Assembly: GCA_022835595.1 (NCBI GenBank)
Contig: BQUP01000004.1
Coordinates: forward strand, 620,001-684,000
Origin: Cystobasidium ongulense
Taxonomy: Eukaryota; Basidiomycota; Cystobasidiomycetes; Cystobasidiales; Cystobasidiaceae
Reading direction: 5' to 3'
Length of the DNA stretch: 64,000 bases
Shown here: piece by piece, positions 1-11,900 of the stretch
Layout of the letters: every line of letters begins with the position of its first letter
Numbering within the stretch: the first letter of the stretch is position 1
The notes under the pieces: generated by a model
The model's input: only the letters and a program-made list of their open reading frames with translations
Told to the model about the DNA's origin: nothing
The model's database searches: none
Made by a program: the position numbers and the translations under genes

Positions 1-711
1 CCATCTTCTAGCCACTAGAAGTCTCAAATGTGCTGGAGCTAGTCCGGTCAACGCCGCCTTTCGGCGCTGACGCCGTCTGCAGGTTATCTCGCCAGCATCT
101 TGAGTCTTCGAACCTCATCTCAGGCACATTGGATCATAGCGCAGTGACTCTTCTCCTTCCATAGCCAAGAACTGAAATGCAATTCGCGTCTTAGACACTC
201 GCAGGACTTGATCGTGTAAAGAGGGGTAACCCGCATGATGCTTCGGATTTCATGCAAGCGCAGCTTATCCTCCTACCGTAAGCGGTCAATACCGCCAAAG
301 GGCGACTAACAAGTCGACATCCATTGTATTCTCTAGAGGACGCATACATGCGCTGCGTCAACGATGTCTGCGTATAGGCTTACCCAGCAATGCCGGGCCC
401 AAACAGGAAGATCGCGAAGATCTGCCCCTCTGGAATGTCACGGGATGCGCATTGTCTATATAAGAAGTATCAGGGGTGGGAAAGCCTATCTTCCCATGGG
501 TCCGGGCATTCCAACAGGCGTCATTCATCCCTTTCGAAGATCCTAAGAATGCGCTTGCAGATTGTGGCAATGTAGTAATCGGACGATATCTGCATGTCCG
601 AATCTGCAGGATCAGCATGCATAACAATACGAAGCTGAATAAGACTTGGCAACTCGAACTCGTTTCTACCTCTCACTCCACCTCTTTGTCCCAGTCCAAG
701 GCTCGCCATCA
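1..711. other. Window edge and upstream region, no gene recognised
   Basis: No reading frame here resembles a known protein, and the longer frames conflict across strands. A TATA-like element (ctatataag) lies at 456-464, about 250 bp before the first credible ATG of the kinase gene at 712, so it could be part of that promoter. The first 350 bp might hold the end of a gene lying outside the window; I see nothing to prove it. Confidence 0.4.
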
Positions 712-2342
712 ATGCTCCTACGCAAACTTTCGGGCTCCGAGCGCCACCGCCCTCAGGGAAGAGCGGGTCGTCGCAGTGGACTCCTGCCAGATGCTTTCAC
801 CTTGAGGTTGCCCAAGGTTGCGCCGCGCCTAGTTAGTCCTCTTACACCGACTTCTCCAGAGGCGTCACTGGTCGGCCAGACGCTTACAAATTGGAGCACG
901 GAAGACGAGCCCGGAACCGAAACACAGCGACTTGAGCAGGACCCTTCTAAGCAAGTGGATGCAGGACTCGGCATCGCACTAGAAGGACATGCACCTGAGG
1001 TCGGCCAACCACCATACACTCCAGCCAATACTCCTCCCCCAGACACAAGTGTAGCTCTGCCTAAGGCATCGCACGTACCAATTCAGATTTCCTTTAATCA
1101 TCTATTAGCTTCAGGACATCCACTTCATCCTTTCCTCCTCGACAACTACACGGTTCTCGAAGAGCTTGGTGCAGGCGGCTACGGTGTTGTGGTGAGAGCT
1201 GTGAGAGCGCAAGACATGCGAGAAGTAGCCATCAAGATAGTTTGGAGAGATAGGATGCCGAAGGAAGCCTGGGTAGCGGTGACTGGGTGGGAAGAACGAC
1301 TTCTTACTACTCCTGTAATTGTCACGAAGGAAGCCCATGTTCTGCGACAGATCAGCCACCCCGGAGTCATATCCTACATAGACTACTTTGACGATGCCAA
1401 CTTCCTCTATCTGGTAAGTCAGATTTTAGTTTCCAATAATAGCGTACTGACATTTTGTCTCCTCGGTTGTTCCAGGTCATGGAGCACTTTGGTACACCTT
1501 GGAACGTTGAAATGACGCTTGGCACCGCAGAACCTAATCTGAACAAGCCAGAAGCGGGTCTGAAGAAGGTCGGGGTACCCATGAATACTCCCCCTCCTTC
1601 ACCGCCAGCTTCTCTTGCACGTCCTAGCGGACCCATTCGACGGGCTTCGTGCGATCTCTTCGAATGTTTGGAGGCTTACGAGCGGTTACCGGAAGAGAAG
1701 TCACGATTCGTGTTCAAGCAGTTGGCAGAAACCGTCTGCCACCTACATCGTAATGGCATCGTTCATTGTGATCTAAAAGTAAGTTTTGGAAGACCTCTTG
1801 TCCTCTGGCGTGTTCTTTTGCTAATACTTGTGGCTGCAGGACGAAAACATCGTTATAGATGCGGATTTCCGGGTCAAGATAATAGATTTCGGCTCAGCTC
1901 AGATGCTTGATCCGCTCAAGCCTGCTCCATATCATACGAAATTCCGGGGCGTGAGTGTTGCACGCTTGCGTCACTAGAAGATCTTATTAGTGCTAATAAT
2001 GAATAGCAGACCATCACATTCGCTGCACCCGAGATATTGCGCGGCGAGATGTTTCAGGCTCCTCAAGCAGAGGTCTGGGCACTTGGATGCATTCTTTCTA
2101 TCCTGCTGACTGGAAAGGGACCTTTCTCAAACGCCGAAGCCGCCAAAAAAGGTAACCTTGCCTCCACAGCTCTTCGCAGAGCTCTTTGTTGACCGTTCGA
2201 CTCCGTAGCGCAAATATCGAAGCCTGCATTCCCAATACCACTGCTCGCTTTCGATCTGATGATGGGATGTCTACGACTTCGCCCTCACGACCGCCTCAAC
2301 ATCTGCCAAGTCAAGGACCATCCTTGGTTGTCCATGGAGTGA
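712..2342 (+). CDS. Serine/threonine protein kinase, PAS-kinase-like catalytic domain
   Basis: Five exons fit the reading frame: 712-1413, 1476-1778, 1840-1950, 2010-2151 and 2209-2342. The start is the first ATG in frame; the codons before it contain none. After a roughly 140-residue low-complexity N-terminus comes a full kinase domain: glycine loop GAGGYGVV, VAIKIV lysine, catalytic loop HCDLKDEN, metal-binding IDFGSA, and FAAPEIL with VWALGCIL in the C-lobe. The CDLF..LEAYERLPEE and VKIIDFGSA stretches resemble fungal Psk1/Psk2 and animal PASK, which link nutrient state to glycogen and translation control. No PAS domain is visible in the short N-terminus. The catalytic HRD is HCD, so this is a non-RD kinase. 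The substrate cannot be inferred. A different CAMK subfamily is the main alternative. Confidence 0.85.
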
Positions 2343-2509
2343 TGCGATGCTGGATGTCGTTATCAGGTGTAGCGTGCTCTGCTGGTCCATCGCCTGCTCA
2401 TTGCTCGCTGCGATTTCGTTGTATTGTATATACGTGTAAAACAGACAGTCGTCAAAATATGTAGCAGTTTACAGGAATACCTCTTGTATACACATTCCAT
2501 TTTGAAGGT

Positions 2510-4781
2510 CTATAATTCGTAAAGGACGTCCAAGTACAGCTTCGCAAACTCCGACACGATGAAAGGCCCTGAGACGCTCGACTTGCCGAGGCCGTAAATC
2601 TGGACCATGCTCCCTTCTTGTGCGCCTTCAGGGATAATCTTGACTTCCTCGACGGCTTCGCGAAGGTCTGACAGGAAGGTGCTAACAACCGGTACCGTAA
2701 GGCGAGTGCAGCATATGTGCACAGCCGGCGGGTTCTGCAAAGCGTTTACTAATCACAAGGCAGTATCAGCATTGGGAAGGAGCTTCTGATATCCCTGAAG
2801 CACTTACGATGCCAGCCTCTTTCCGACATCTTGTCTCCCACCGCATACACATCGAGCGTTTCGCTTTGGAACGCTACGACTGTCGACTTTGGATCGCCCA
2901 AAATCTCTAGTTCGGGAATATTCTCTCTGATGCCAGCTACGATTTGCCTAGCAGCTCCGACGATCTGCTTGCAAGACTCGAGGTAGCCTTGTCTTCCCAT
3001 AAACAGCATTGCTGCCCACGCGCCTGCTAGCAGCGCACCCGGTCGCGACCCTGCAATACTTGGTGAAGCATAAACACCCCCGGGCCATCCAGTTGACACA
3101 AAGTATTGATAGTGTCGCCATTTAGGCTCCGAATCTACAACAGCATGATATGGTCAGAATTGGCGAGTCAGCCATAAGATACTCAAAAACCTACACATGA
3201 TGATGGATGATCCTTTAGGAGCAAAACCGTCTGATATTCGTTGTATGATTGTCAGTGAGGATCTGTCTTTGCAAGCTCAGTGTCAAACAATAACTAACAC
3301 TTGTGTGTGTCGCAGCTGATACTGGTCACGCCTGGAAGCTTGAAGTCAAAACTGCCTATGGAATAACCAGCTTCCTCCAAGAAAGGCACAATGAAGGAGC
3401 CGCTAAGTAACAAAGAAGGTAAGTTTTGAGCCATTGGAAGAGGTAATTCGGAAAGGACACGTACAGGCAGCAATCGACGTGCAGAGGAATGTCGTTCTCT
3501 TGTGCAAGCGCGCTCAATTCCGGGATTGGATCGATGATACCGTCTGGGAAATTTGGGGCACTTCCTACCAGCTATAGAGAGCTAGCCTCAGCTGAGACCA
3601 TGACTACTTGCTGGTCAGTATGGACTTACTAAGATGGTATTCGAGTTGATGGCTCGTGCTACTCGCTTTAGGTTCACTTTCCGCGAGGTTGGATCAACTG
3701 GAATATGACGAATCTTGATCTGGAAGTATTCTCCAGCTTTATCGAAGGCAGCGTGCGCTGAAATTGGTATAACCCTGTACATGCACGTAGCTCAGTATTT
3801 ATGCAAGGGACCAGCAGCACTCTGCGACGCACATCTCCGGCTCTGTGATGCCCCGTTGAACTCTCGCCCAATCTCGATACGCCTTGCAGGCCATGATGAT
3901 ACTTTCTGTACCGCCAGAGGTCGTCGTTCCGCAACCTCGTTGAGGATCTGCGTGGAATAGCGACAGTGTCATTGCTATTACCTCAGCTTCCATCTTGCGC
4001 ACTCCAGGAAAGACATCTGGATGCAGGGGATTGGAAAGCAGGAATCGCTGCATCGCTGCCAAACAACAGGGTTAAACACAAGGCGAAAGGACCACTGACG
4101 AGAAGGAGAAAATAGACTGACCTTCATTAATAATTTCTCCCAATTCAGTGCCTTTCGAATGGCCATGATAGACAGCCCCACTACGCCACCGAAAGAGTGT
4201 CAGAAGAGCAAGCCGTGCCGTTGCAACAAGGCACCCACCTGACTTTTCCACTTTCATAATCTACCTTGTGGATTTTGTCTAGCTCATTCAACATGCCTGT
4301 TAGCTGGTCTCTTGTCTGTCCATTCACCGGTAATTGCGCATGTTTAGCGAGCATTTGAACCTTGTCTTCTTTGTCCGTGATGAGCTTCTGCTTCAACTCT
4401 ATCCTGGAGGCATCTAGCTGCTTTTTGAGCTTTCGTTTGGCTTGCGGTGTCGTCAGAATGAGATTGTAGAGGTAATGGACGATGTTCAGATATTTTGCAG
4501 ACACGCTCTCGATTAGGCCTTCGGCTCGCACGTTTCGGTACGCGGCGAGAACGTACTTGCAGAGTGTATAATACAGTAGAAGCTATACCGATTACCACGT
4601 CAGTACAGCTGTCCACGGTGGCCTAGAGGCTGCAAGTGTCCGACGTTCTTGGTGACGATGCAGCCCGTTGGCTACAAGACGCTGACAGTCGACTCACGCT
4701 TTTGGCATTGTCCAAGGTCAGGACAATGCCAGCCAGGCGTTTCGCAGCTTCCAGCCGGGGTTCTTGAGATTTGGTAGCCAT
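2510..4781 (-). CDS. DPL1: Sphingosine-1-phosphate lyase (PLP-dependent, ER membrane)
   Basis: The enzyme cleaves phosphorylated long-chain bases to phosphoethanolamine and a fatty aldehyde, the exit step of sphingolipid breakdown. The gene has many exons. The N-terminus (ATG at 4781) leads into a hydrophobic segment, as in Dpl1 membrane anchors. Then come [15 protein letters not shown], the [13 protein letters not shown] phosphate-binding stretch (about 3830-3930), and [16 protein letters not shown] around 3195-3330. The THK lysine is the expected Schiff-base residue. The Lys-Tyr junction uses a gttagt donor about 3300 and restores the frame exactly. The C-terminal part [20 protein letters not shown] is typical of the family. 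The protein ends LDVLYEL. It lies 205 bp downstream of the queuine transferase on the same strand, with no evident functional link. Confidence 0.93.
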
Positions 4782-4985
4782 GTTTGCTGCTCTGTTGAGT
4801 AGCCAGGAAGTGAAGCGCAGGTCATCGAAATGAAGTGCGTCGAGGCAGCGAAGTCTACAAGCCGGGAGCTGGTGGCAACCGAAGTCTCGCTCCGAGGCGC
4901 TCGGTCGAAGTCGATGCAATTTTGGTAGGGCGAGGCTGCCTGCAACGGCATTACAAGATATCCGCACCCGGGGCTAGCACTATTG

Positions 4986-7118
4986 TCACTCTGCTACATC
5001 CCATTTAGCATCTCCCCGTGGCTCTACACCTGGCTGATCTTCGAGAACATCCACATTTACCGCACGTAAAGCATCTACCGCCCACCGCCTGCGATGTGAG
5101 GACATCAGTAATGCATGTTCGTCATCTGTGGTGCGTAACATTAATCAAACTTACGGGTAGAGCTCGCCTTTCTTGAAAAAGCGCCGGAAGAAGTCTTTCA
5201 AATATTGAGGGAAACGATCTTCTAATATTGCATCTCTGATTCCTTGCATCAGACGGTGCTGAAATTCATTCGGTAAATTTAGCTTCCTTTCATGCGGGTG
5301 TATCAAAACGGACTTGCCTGGTAGGCGAGATTATGCAACGTAATAGCGTGTGCACCAGCGGTTTCTCTTGTAACGATATGATGCAGGTATGACCGTGACG
5401 GGCCGTTCCCACGATCACACGTAGGACATGGACAATCCTTGTCTATAACATCGAAGTCCTCGGCGTACTTGCGTAGGCGTAGATTGAGATGGCCATCGAA
5501 AGTCAAGGCAAGACCGAAACGCTAAATGCAGATGTTGGGCGGAAATTGAGCAGATACTTGCGAATGCAGGATGCGATAGGCTTACCGCCGTCCGTGTGGG
5601 AAAGACGCAATCTGCCATATCTATACCAAGCGCTGCGCAGACTAACAGGTCTTCCCCATAGCCAATGCCCCTAGTACGTAAGTGTTCAGCAGTGCTCTAT
5701 CCGGCAATGTGTGCTTCACTCACATGCAGTATCGCGGCTTATCTTGAGGCAGGCGGTTAGCACATTGTAGTACACTGGTCAGAGACGGGACCGTGTCAGT
5801 GAAAGGCGTGTGCATCGCCATGCTCGACTCGCCCACATTTGCCAAAATATTGATTTCTCCCTGAAAAGATTTAGGCACGATAGTCAGGCCTTTGCTTGAA
5901 GAAGTAGAATTAATACAAGCCAGCTTACTCTCCACCAGATAGACCTCCCACAGCGTAACCTGGTATTCTATCACTGCGCTTGAGCATCTCGTCTAGGCCT
6001 GTTGAACAATGCGGGTGAGAAAAAGCGCGAGTATTGTTGTCATGAAGAGCTTACATCTATCCCGTAACTCTGCATCAAGACCACCTGTAAAAGTCACACT
6101 CAGTCAATGAAATCCCCTTGTCGAGCTTGTATAAATCGGACCTTGTATAATGGCAAACAAGTTTTGTTTCTGGTGATGTCCTTCCGCTTCGTGCGCTTCT
6201 ATACACCGGTCCAGCCCTGTTCATACGGGTATCAGACTGTCTTAGAGCCGCAACGATCATGCACAAAACACTTACATCTAACAGATCGTTCTGAGGCTTC
6301 TTTCATTCTGATTGGTTCTGTAAGTGAAGCCACCACATCATCCAGTTGCCTGTGGGAAAAGAGTCTAAGCACCTCGGACGATATACGTTGTTCGCGTTGA
6401 ACTTACATCATGATGTCAGCACCTATCGAATGCTGTATCCGCATACTATCTTCCGGTCGTAACATTACGCGATCTCCAGCTTGGAAAGGATTTTCAAACC
6501 TGTACATATAAGGTGTCTTCAGCTATGCTTCAAGTCGAAAAGGGTCCAAGGGACTACTTACATCACACCCTCTTCTGTTATGACCGACAGCTTTGCCCTG
6601 TAAAGCGATGATAAGCTATAATACCATTGAGGACTAGTTGGGACGTACAGGGAAACCATCTGAAACCCTCCACTGTCTGTGAGTAGATTACCGTGCCATC
6701 CTTGAAATTCGTGTGCACCTGAAGAGAGGTCAGCTCATACAAGGGCAATCAAGAGAACAGGTGACAGAACGAACCGCCGACTAGGTCCAAGATCTCGGTT
6801 CCAGGGCGCAATCCCAAATGGTAGGTGTTGTTCAGTATCAGAGTAATACCGACATCTTTGACTTGTCGAGCAGTGACACCTTTCATTGTAGCCTGCGTAG
6901 CTGCAACGCGACGTCAGAAGATATTTATGTCGAACGCCTGCTTGACTGTACCTACCGACAGGCATGAATGTAGGTGTATAGGTCACTCCGTGTGGCATAG
7001 TCATGCGAGACACTCTGGCTTTCGTGGTTGAACATCTTGCCAATACTTCAAACTTCAAGGCAGGTCCAGACGAGGAAGGGAGAGATCCTGAAGCATGCTG
7101 TCCATTCGTCGCTGCCAT
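4986..7118 (-). CDS. QTRT1: Queuine tRNA-ribosyltransferase catalytic subunit (eukaryotic TGT)
   Basis: The enzyme exchanges guanine-34 for queuine in tRNAs with GUN anticodons, usually as a heterodimer with QTRT2. The start at 7118 gives a 35-residue disordered N-terminus, then [17 protein letters not shown]. The small following exons read ...[10 protein letters not shown] and [18 protein letters not shown] (about 6640-6710), where the Asp of TDSGG is the catalytic-site signature. Near the C-terminus, [10 protein letters not shown] with a later His (about 5330-5440) forms the zinc site. The last exon ends WDVAE at 4986 after an intron with a cgtaagt donor. Several introns are about 50-70 nt. 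Many fungi, including budding yeast, lack this pathway, while fission yeast has it. It is divergent from the ornithine carbamoyltransferase gene. Confidence 0.92.
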
Positions 7119-7444
7119 ACCAGCAGCAAGTACTCTTGAGAAGGAGCGTATATTGAGTATGTCTTGCCTATATGATCGGTGTGCGTTCCAACCAGCGCTT
7201 GCTTGTAGTCGTTCTTGGAAAGCTTCAGGCTAGGTTTTGGGCTAGGTGACTTGTCGGTGTTCCACTACAGTCTGTAATCAGGCGAATAAAGCAGGATATG
7301 CGGTAGGCTTCAGCCAGACATGGGCTTTGCAAGAATTGCTGCAAAGTACAAAGCCCGATCACGTTTTTTTCGTTGCTGCATGACTGCCGCCGGCCGCTGG
7401 AGCTCTTATCTTATCTCACTATCTGAAGAATCAACACTACAAGC
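7119..7444. promoter_or_regulatory. Divergent promoter QTRT1 / OTC, with paired GATA motifs
   Basis: The 326-bp gap lies between two divergent starts. At 7405-7416 the sequence cttatcttatct holds two adjacent TTATC units (GATAA on the other strand), 28 bp before the ATG of the arginine gene. Fungal GATA factors regulate nitrogen metabolism, so a role is possible. The site is so close to the ATG that it may lie in the transcribed leader instead. Confidence 0.3.
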
Positions 7445-8757
7445 ATGGCTTCGCGAACCTTTGTCCGAGCTCTCAGCTCTTCTGCACCCAAGCACGCCGC
7501 CCAGAAACCGCCGCATCTGCTATCGCTGGCAGACTTGACAGTTCCTGAAATTGGAACACTGCTCGAGTCAGCTCATCGACTAAAGAAGAACTACAATGAG
7601 AACCGCATACCACTACAGGCTAGCCAGTTTGGCCATTCAAAAGAGACAGAACTGCTCAAAGGCCGGTCTGTCGCTATTCTGATGAGCAAGCGAAGTACTC
7701 GAACTCGCGTAGCCAGTGAAAGCGCGACTGCTTTGCTAGGTGCGTGTCGTATTTCCCATAGAGCACTATACCTGGCTGACCTGCTCTTCTCTATGCAAAG
7801 GCGGGCATGCAATGTTCCTCGGGTCGCAAGACATCCAGCTCGGTGTCAACGAGTCTCTGCATGACTCTGCGAAGGTCATCTCCTCAATGGTTGACGGTAT
7901 CATGGCACGAGTCGGACATCATTCAGAAGTCGAGGTAAGGCATTCATACTTCAGACATTAGCAAACCAGATGCCGATTCAACTTCCCTTTCCTAGACTCT
8001 GGCAGAACATGCTTCCGTGCCCGTTATCAACGCCCTCTCCCATCTATACCACCCCACCCAAATCCTGGCCGACCTCTTGACTATGCTTGAAACCTACTCT
8101 CCCAACGGCACGTCTCTGTCAGCTCTTCGTGGCCTGACTGTTGCCTGGATTGGAGACTCGAACAACATCCTCAATGATATGATAGTCTCCTTCGCCCGAC
8201 TTGGCATCAATTTGCGAGTCGCAACGCCAAAGGGCTACCCTCTGGAGGAGCTTGTCATGAAGACAGCACGTGAAGGACTATGGAATGAGAGTCTGAATGG
8301 AACTGCCACTAGCACCGTCTTGGAATATTTCAATAGCCCAGAAGAAGCCGTGAAGGGCGCCGACATCATTGTCACGGATACATGGTAAGGCTGTCCCCGA
8401 ATATTAAAGTAAGATGGTTCTGATCCTGTGCCGTTGTCAGGATTTCAATGGGTCAAGAAGCAGAAAAGGCACAGCGACTGAAAGACTTCGCTGGCTATCA
8501 AGTCACTATGGACTTGGCCAAGCGCGGAGGTGCCAACCCAGATTGGAAGTTCATGCATTGTCTGCCACGAAAGTCGGAAGAGGTTGACGACCACGTCTTT
8601 TACTCTGACCGCTCGCTCGTCTTCCCTGAAGCCGAGAACCGCAAAGTGAGTTGTACCTTCTCGACTGTGGAAAAATAACTGATCATAGTCTTCTGCTTTG
8701 TAGTGGACCATTGCAGCACTATTTGAGTCGTTCTTTGGAAGATGGCAAAAGTGCTAA
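7445..8757 (+). CDS. ARG3: Ornithine carbamoyltransferase, mitochondrial
   Basis: This enzyme makes citrulline from ornithine and carbamoyl phosphate in arginine synthesis. The N-terminus [20 protein letters not shown] is rich in Arg and Ser, with no acids, as expected for a mitochondrial presequence. The carbamoyl-phosphate site MSKRSTRTR (7681-7707) is intact. Then follow [20 protein letters not shown], the HYHPTQ-type motif as [13 protein letters not shown], the ornithine-domain [14 protein letters not shown] and the signature MHCLPRK (about 8550). The exons are joined by introns near 7740, 7935, 8385 and 8647. The last exon ends [17 protein letters not shown]. Length and motif order match the whole family, so the gene looks functional. 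Confidence 0.95.
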
Positions 8758-8962
8758 TGGGTAGTAGAAAGTACGCACGCTGTTGTACACTCACACGCAA
8801 TGAAGCAACCATGCTTGATATTATTTTGCCACACTTTTTCGATTGGCTTTCTGGAGATTGTTGACACTTGTGCCGCACGCACTTGCATGACTCGATATTG
8901 CATCGACAACAACAGAGATATACTTGCTGTAGCTACCAGCGCCTTGAGAACCTGGCAGAGAT

Positions 8963-11900
8963 ATGGCCAGCAGGCCTCGCTCCTCGCTGGCGGCCAGTAG
9001 CGGCCTGCCGACGCCAGGCGCAGGAGTGACAGCAAGACGCAAGTCTGGGCTACCGAGTCCAGGGAATAGTCCTACTAAGAGCAGCAGAGGACCAGCAGGT
9101 AGCGATGAGATCGCAAACCGCATGTCGGAGCTGCAGGCTGCTATACGCAGTAAAGATCCAGCGAGCTATGGTGCGTCTGGCAGACGGTCAGCACTGGGCG
9201 CTAGCACGACAACAATGGACGAAGACGAGGTGGAAATGCTCCAGCCACTGAGTGCCCAGTCACCACCAGAGTTTGCAAGTCCACGACCTATCAGACGGAT
9301 ACCGTCGTCTGCAACAGCCCTGCGACCTACACCACAATCAACCTTGCGAAGCCTCGATGAGAATGGACGCAATGGAGAAATAGGTACCCCGACATCAACA
9401 CCGGGCCCAGCCGCTTCTTTCGTGAGACCAGGCTCGAGTCTTTCAAGCTCCAGCTACATGTCAGCACATGCTGCGTCTGATAATCGTGCAAGGTCACCCA
9501 TGCCACACGATGTGCCAGTTACACCGGCAAAGCGAACGAGCGACAGCCTGGCGCCCAGTTCGGCAAGGCTTGCAAGAACCGCTAGTAACGTTTCTTCTGC
9601 CTCGAGCTTCAGGACTGCACCTTCTTCCACGTATCGTGGTGATGACGGTTCAAATGATGCACCACCTCAGGTCGGCGACCGCGTACAAGCAGCTGGGATG
9701 GAGGGCATACTGCGGTACGTTGGTGAAGTACACGGCAAGCCTGGCACATGGGCGGGTGTCGAATTGGTAGGAGATTATGTTGGCAAAGGGAAGAACGATG
9801 GTACTGTTCAAGGGTGAGCTTCACTATTGCATAGAGAGGAATGCAAACACCTCGACTAAGCTTGGGTTCCTAAATCACGTGCTTCTGAAATTAGGCGTCA
9901 ATACTTTGCTTGCCCACCAGAGTGTGGCATATTTGCGCTGCTATCGAAGGTACAAGCTGTGGTGCCTCAATGTATTCTTCTACAAGCATCTCCGCCGGCA
10001 TCGGTTGCACGGCGAACTTATCCCCGTCCTTCGTCTTCTCTTTCAACCGCTGGTAGTAGTGCAGGTCCAACTCCGCGTAGACCGCTACCCCGGCCCAGTG
10101 GCTCCCTAGTGCCGCCATCAACGGTAGCACGACAAGCCACAAAGACATCGAGCGATGCAAGCCAATATGCCAGCTCCCAGATAACAGCTGGATCGCGAGC
10201 GTCCAGCTACCTCAATCTGACAGCAAAGCAACTCCAAGAGCGAAAAGCACAATCCACTACGAACACGGCGGCGAGTCCCAGTACACTGCGCAGTCCGCGC
10301 AAATCAATTACACTTGCGAACTCGACAGCGAGTGCTTACAGCACTGGAGGTCCTACGCCTAAAGCTACGCGCACGACTGGTCGCCCCAGTGGTGTCATAG
10401 CCAGTGCCAGAAAGTCTATAGGGAATACGCCAGGCGCGTCAAGCTCGATTCGACGTCCTGGATCCTCCATGCGAAGCCATACGCCGGACGTCCCGTCAGT
10501 GCCACCTTTACCGACTAGCATGTCAGCCAGCAACAATGTAGCGTCAACTCCCGCGAGAAGATACTCTAGCATCTCAAGACCAACGACCCCGTCTGGGAGA
10601 CCCTCATCGCGTCAGTCCAATGCGGGATCCGTGTCAAGATCCGTCAGCCGCGCTTCGTCGCGAGCATCTTTACTTTCTGGCCCGTCTCGCTTAAGCCAGC
10701 GGGAAGACGAAGATGCGGAAGAAACCCTGAAAGACACGGACCAAGCTAGCCTGCAAGAATTACAGACCGCAAGAGATTCGCTCAATAAAGCAACGAGAGA
10801 AGCTGAGCAGGCGAAGTTGGAGTTACTTGAACTCACCAGCGATTTCAGAGATGAGCAAAAAAAGACAAAAGCATTACAGCTTGAAGTAGACGAATTAAAA
10901 CGGAAAGCAGCGGATAGTCGGCTCGATCAAGCTAGCGCTATAGATGAAAGGCAAGCTGAAAAGGAACAGCAATCAGCTGAGCTTGAGCGTTTGAATCGAG
11001 AACTTAAAGAAGCGCGAACACAAGCTGAAGAAACGAAAAACGCTCAAGCGACTATGACTTCTGAATTGGAACAGGGTCATGATTTGCTTGCTCGACTACA
11101 GGCCGAGCGAGATGCTTCTGCCAAGGAAGCGAAGTCACTTGCTGTGCAGCTAGATGATCTACAGAAAGCAGGAAGGGCTATGGTGGATCTTTATGAGGAC
11201 AAATTTCAAAATTTGGAGGAGGAATTCCAAACCACTCAAGATGCATTACAAGCTAGAGAAAAGCAGCTACGAGATATGCAAGAAGAGATTGAAAGACAAC
11301 AAGCTCTCCTCGCTAAACGAGATCAAGCGAATCGGGATGCAAATAATGCAGATGCTTTCCTTGCTGCTAGTCTTGGTGCAGGCAGACCTATGGAACAGCA
11401 AGAATCGGCATTGGCTATTGAGAACGATGATCTTCGTGCTGAACTTGCTCATGTCAAGAAGCGTATGGCTTCATTAGAAGAAGAATCATATGACAAAACT
11501 GTTGAATTTGAAAGTCGGCTCGAGAAAGAAAAGCTTAAAAGGCAAGAAAGTGGAGAAAATATTGAGAAATACAAGAATGAAGTTAAGGACTTTAAGGAAC
11601 AGATTGATAAGATCAAGAATGAAAAGGTCAAAGCCGAAGAGAGAGCTCACGAACTTGAAAGTGCCCTCCGAGAAAGTCAACAAACCCTCGAAACTGAACG
11701 CGTGGAACTGGAAAATCTGCGTAACGAGCAGCAACAACAGAACACTTCATCTTCTGGTAGGAATGATGAATTTGCGCATTTGAGATCCGCTCTCACTGTA
11801 GCACAACATGAAAAGAAGGATAAAGAAAAGGAAATTAGAAAACTGAGGTCTGATTTGGAATCTATACAAGAAGAATTGAAATTGATGGATGAGATTAGAG

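Noticed and set aside
90-130. Box-B-like ttcgaacc sequence
   Set aside because: It does not sit in a foldable cloverleaf with a matching A box, so it is not called as a tRNA.
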